From: Mangrovimicrobium sp033283325
Lineage (GTDB): Bacteria; Pseudomonadota; Gammaproteobacteria; Pseudomonadales; Halieaceae
Length of the DNA stretch: 64,000 nucleotides
Assembly (NCBI GenBank): GCA_033283325.1
Contig: JAWMQO010000006.1
Span: forward strand, 124,001 to 188,000
Direction of reading: 5' to 3'
Below the pieces are notes generated by a model that saw nothing but the letters and a program-made list of their open reading frames with translations, did no database searches and had not been told where the DNA came from. This document shows, one piece after another, positions 62,251 through 64,000 of this stretch. Positions within the stretch are counted from its first letter, which is position 1. Each line of letters starts with the position of its first letter. The translations under genes were made by a program, and so were the position numbers.

Positions 62251-62270
62251 TCGTACTGACCGGTACTATA
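62251..62270 (-). promoter_or_regulatory. Possible regulator site near the SDR promoter
   Basis: TCGTACTGACCGGTACTATA contains an ACCGGT core flanked by two GTACT direct repeats, about 90 bases ahead of the SDR start. It resembles a degenerate TetR-type palindrome. Weak evidence. Confidence 0.25.
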
Positions 62271-62358
62271 CATTGCGGGTGGGATTTGGCAACGCCCGGA
62301 ATCCCGGGGCAAAGGGAGGAAGAATTGGCTTACCCGCGAGCGAACGGGAGACGCAGGC

Positions 62359-62820
62359 TCAGGCCGGACAGATCTGCTGCCCGGGTTCCAGGCTTCCCGA
62401 CGTCAGGATCGCCGCCCGCAGGCCGGTGTGCACCAGGTGCGGAAGGACCTTGCTGTTCACCGTGCTGGCGAGGTGTGCACAAGGTTCGCAGCGCTCAATG
62501 CCGAGGAAGCGCGCATCGCCGATTGTGAACTCCCGGCCGATCAGGCTGGCGAGATCCACGCCGAGGGTCACCACGTTTCGGCGCGGCTCACCATAGCCGA
62601 GGAATTCGCCTGTCTCCGTGTTGAAGGCATCGACTTCCTCGGCGGCGATGAAGGTGATTTCACTCTTGCGGTTATCGAGGAGTTTTTCCGAAAAGGTGCC
62701 GGTGCCGTCGTAGTAGCGGTCACCCACCACACCGCGCTTCGCCTCGACCTCGACAGAGGCCTGGAGCTCCGGCTGCCCACCGGTCCTGGCGATATAAATT
62801 TCGAGGATTTTCCCGGCCAT
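62359..62820 (-). CDS. MOSC domain protein
   Basis: A 153-residue protein beginning GKILEIYIARTGGQPELQAS, with VEAKRGVVGDRYYDGTGTFS, VDAFNTETGEFLGYGEPRRN, IGDARFLGIERCEPCAHLAS and HTGLRAAILTSG. This is the MOSC fold of molybdenum-cofactor sulfurase C-termini; the cysteines in RCEPCAHLA include the expected conserved Cys. Stand-alone MOSC proteins handle sulfur or Moco, or reduce N-hydroxylated compounds. The ATG at 62820 has GGAGAAACGCC before it. Confidence 0.88.
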   Translation of the reverse strand: MAGKILEIYIARTGGQPELQASVEVEAKRGVVGDRYYDGTGTFSEKLLDNRKSEITFIAAEEVDAFNTETGEFLGYGEPRRNVVTLGVDLASLIGREFTIGDARFLGIERCEPCAHLASTVNSKVLPHLVHTGLRAAILTSGSLEPGQQICPA

Positions 62821-62980
62821 GGCGTTTCTCCGGCAAGCGCTGGCGATGAAGTGGCTCGCCATTGTTACGGCTTTTGGTGCACCCTCGCAAGCCTCGCCCA
62901 GGTACCGAACACATACCCGACTCCGTCTTCCGTGGTGAGAGAAGCGGGATCAATTTGCTATGGCAGCTATGGCACTGCGC

Positions 62981-63439
62981 CTAGAGCCCGAGATCATCGG
63001 CACTCAGTGCAAGGAAGGTTTTCCACGCCGGGTCCATATCTGGCAACCAGCTCTTCAACAGGGGCGAAGTCGCATCGGCTGCGCTGGTCGCCTTGCACAG
63101 CGTCAGGTACTTGAACATGAAGGCGGATACCCGCGCGTTAATTGCGCAGTGGACGAAAATCTTCTCGCCTTCCAGGGCGTCCATGACCCGGATGAATTTC
63201 CGCAGGTGCCCGGCAGTGGGTGCCTCGAAAGGCACCGGCAGATGAATATAGGCCATACCCAATGAGGCCACCAGGTTGCCTTCATTGGCTATGGCATTGT
63301 CCGAGTTGTGCATGGCGAGGTTCACGACCGCGCCATAGCCCTCGGCGGCAATCAGCTCGAGTTGCCCGGGCGTGGGCTGGCCCGCAGTGCCAATACGCGC
63401 AGTGCTCTGGTGAAAATTGAGGAGCGTGTCCAGGCTCAT
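62981..63439 (-). CDS. Protein-tyrosine-phosphatase-like protein with CX4R loop
   Basis: A 152-residue protein of the dual-specificity/BLH-phosphatase-like group: RIGTAGQPTPGQLELIAAEG, VVNLAMHNSDNAI, MAYIHLPVPFEAPTAGHLRK and IFVHCAINARVSAFMFKYLT. The catalytic cysteine would be Cys98 and the phosphate-binding arginine Arg103, giving C-x4-R instead of the canonical C-x5-R. Whether it is active is uncertain. ATG 63439 is used. Between MOSC and VOC genes on the same strand. Confidence 0.82.
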   Translation of the reverse strand: MSLDTLLNFHQSTARIGTAGQPTPGQLELIAAEGYGAVVNLAMHNSDNAIANEGNLVASLGMAYIHLPVPFEAPTAGHLRKFIRVMDALEGEKIFVHCAINARVSAFMFKYLTLCKATSAADATSPLLKSWLPDMDPAWKTFLALSADDLGL

Positions 63440-63476
63440 AGTCGCCAACTTCCCTCGATTCGCTTGCGGGCCTGGC

Positions 63477-63845
63477 TCAGCCCAGGGCGACCGCGTTCAT
63501 CTTGTTGCCGTCGGGATCGCGCCAGTAAGCGCAGTAGTAGCCATTGGCCCGCTCACCAGGGCCGCCTTCGTCGGTGCCGCCATTGCTCATCGCCGCGGCG
63601 TGCAAGCGATCAACCTGCTCGCGGTCTTTCGCGCCGATAGTGGCCATCACCCCATTGCCGTAATGGGCAGCCTTGCCGTCGTAGGGTTTGGTTACGGCGA
63701 ATCCTATACCGACACCCGGGTTGGCCCAGAAGATCGCTTTTTCGGTCTCGTTGGTGCGGCCGCAGCCCAGTTCCGCGGTGATGGCATCGTAGAATTTACC
63801 GGCTTTCTCAAGATCGTTAGTGCCGAAACAGAGATTGATTATCAT
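63477..63845 (-). CDS. VOC family glyoxalase-like protein
   Basis: A 122-residue protein: MIINLCFGTNDLEKAGKFYD, AIFWANPGVGIGFAVTKPYD, NGVMATIGAKDREQVDRLHA and GYYCAYWRDPDGNKMNAVAL. The DPDGNK end is typical of the bleomycin-resistance/glyoxalase fold. The first metal-ligand position is not His (NLCFGTND), so it may bind rather than convert a ligand, or use other ligands. Same strand as the two genes downstream. Confidence 0.88.
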   Translation of the reverse strand: MIINLCFGTNDLEKAGKFYDAITAELGCGRTNETEKAIFWANPGVGIGFAVTKPYDGKAAHYGNGVMATIGAKDREQVDRLHAAAMSNGGTDEGGPGERANGYYCAYWRDPDGNKMNAVALG

Positions 63846-63900
63846 GGGTTTTCTCCAGCGGGCTTGGAAATAATTTGAAATATCGAAACTGCAGCGGGGC

Positions 63901-64000
63901 CTACCTGATGACCTGCAGTACCTCTACCTGGTAGGACTTATACCACTTTTCCCGGCCGAGGGCTTGCGCCCGGCGGTGCTCCTCGTCCGCCGCCCAGGCC
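63901..64000 (-). CDS. C-terminal end of an unidentified protein (5' part outside window)
   Basis: A minus-strand frame enters at the right edge and ends at the TAG at 63901-63903, 55 bases before the VOC start. Only 32 residues are visible (ending REKWYKSYQVEVLQVIR). They are rich in charged residues. Too little is present to name a family. Confidence 0.45.
   Translation of the reverse strand, partial: AWAADEEHRRAQALGREKWYKSYQVEVLQVIR

Overview
The window looks like a stretch of chromosome from a GC-rich marine gammaproteobacterium, most likely of the Cellvibrionales (Halieaceae/OM60 type). This is inferred from the gene mix: TonB-dependent receptors, secreted DUF3604 and alpha/beta-hydrolase lipoproteins, a liu-type leucine catabolic cluster, many SDR/acyl-CoA genes and Pseudomonas-like REP hairpins. 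No rRNA, tRNA, CRISPR array, transposase or phage gene was seen.

Layout. 1-6 kb: a lipoprotein hydrolase (cut by the left edge), a cyclase-family hydrolase, an LLM-class flavin oxidoreductase, a DUF3604 lipoprotein and an AAHS-type MFS transporter. 6-9 kb: a small secreted protein with an EF-hand-like loop, then an OmpR/histidine-kinase pair closed by a 26-bp perfect inverted repeat and a REP pair. 9-11.7 kb: polyamine synthesis (speD, speE, ornithine decarboxylase) with an array of three hairpins between speE and the decarboxylase. 11.9-15 kb: LysR regulator, DUF4242 protein, TPR-sulfotransferase. 15-21 kb: TonB receptor, AzlCD amino-acid exporter, S9 peptidase lipoprotein. 21-26 kb: a small NTF2-like protein, a large secreted protein with three internal repeats, and a secreted 597-residue protein that may be a bacterial TULIP (BPI-like) lipid-binding protein. 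26-30 kb: RND efflux adaptor and pump.

30.3-40.4 kb is the most interesting region. A same-strand run encodes a TonB receptor, a Tat-exported flavin amine oxidase, an exported dihaem cytochrome c, an exported RidA, a TauE-type permease and a Tat-exported PLP aminotransferase. A membrane CadC-like regulator diverges from it. Read together this suggests a periplasmic amine or amino-acid dehydrogenation pathway: uptake, oxidation with electrons passed to cytochrome c (as in the NicA2/CycN pair), imine clean-up by RidA, then export or transamination.

40.4-47.2 kb is a catabolic cluster (acyl-CoA ligase, three SDRs, cytochrome P450, a MaoC/FAS1-like dehydratase) that ends in a 25-bp inverted repeat. 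47.3-52.2 kb holds a VOC protein, an uncharacterised 508-residue protein and a DUF2235 (Tle1-like) membrane hydrolase, in DNA that looks less GC-rich. 52.3-57.3 kb is a leucine/isovalerate block (liuR, liuB, liuC, liuD) headed by a perfect 20-bp palindrome and lacking liuA and liuE. 57.4-62.2 kb: a TetR regulator with a likely operator, an MDR reductase, an SMP-30-like protein, a second MaoC/FAS1-like dehydratase and an SDR. The right end carries a MOSC protein, a phosphatase-like protein with a shortened CX4R loop, a second VOC protein and a gene cut by the window edge.
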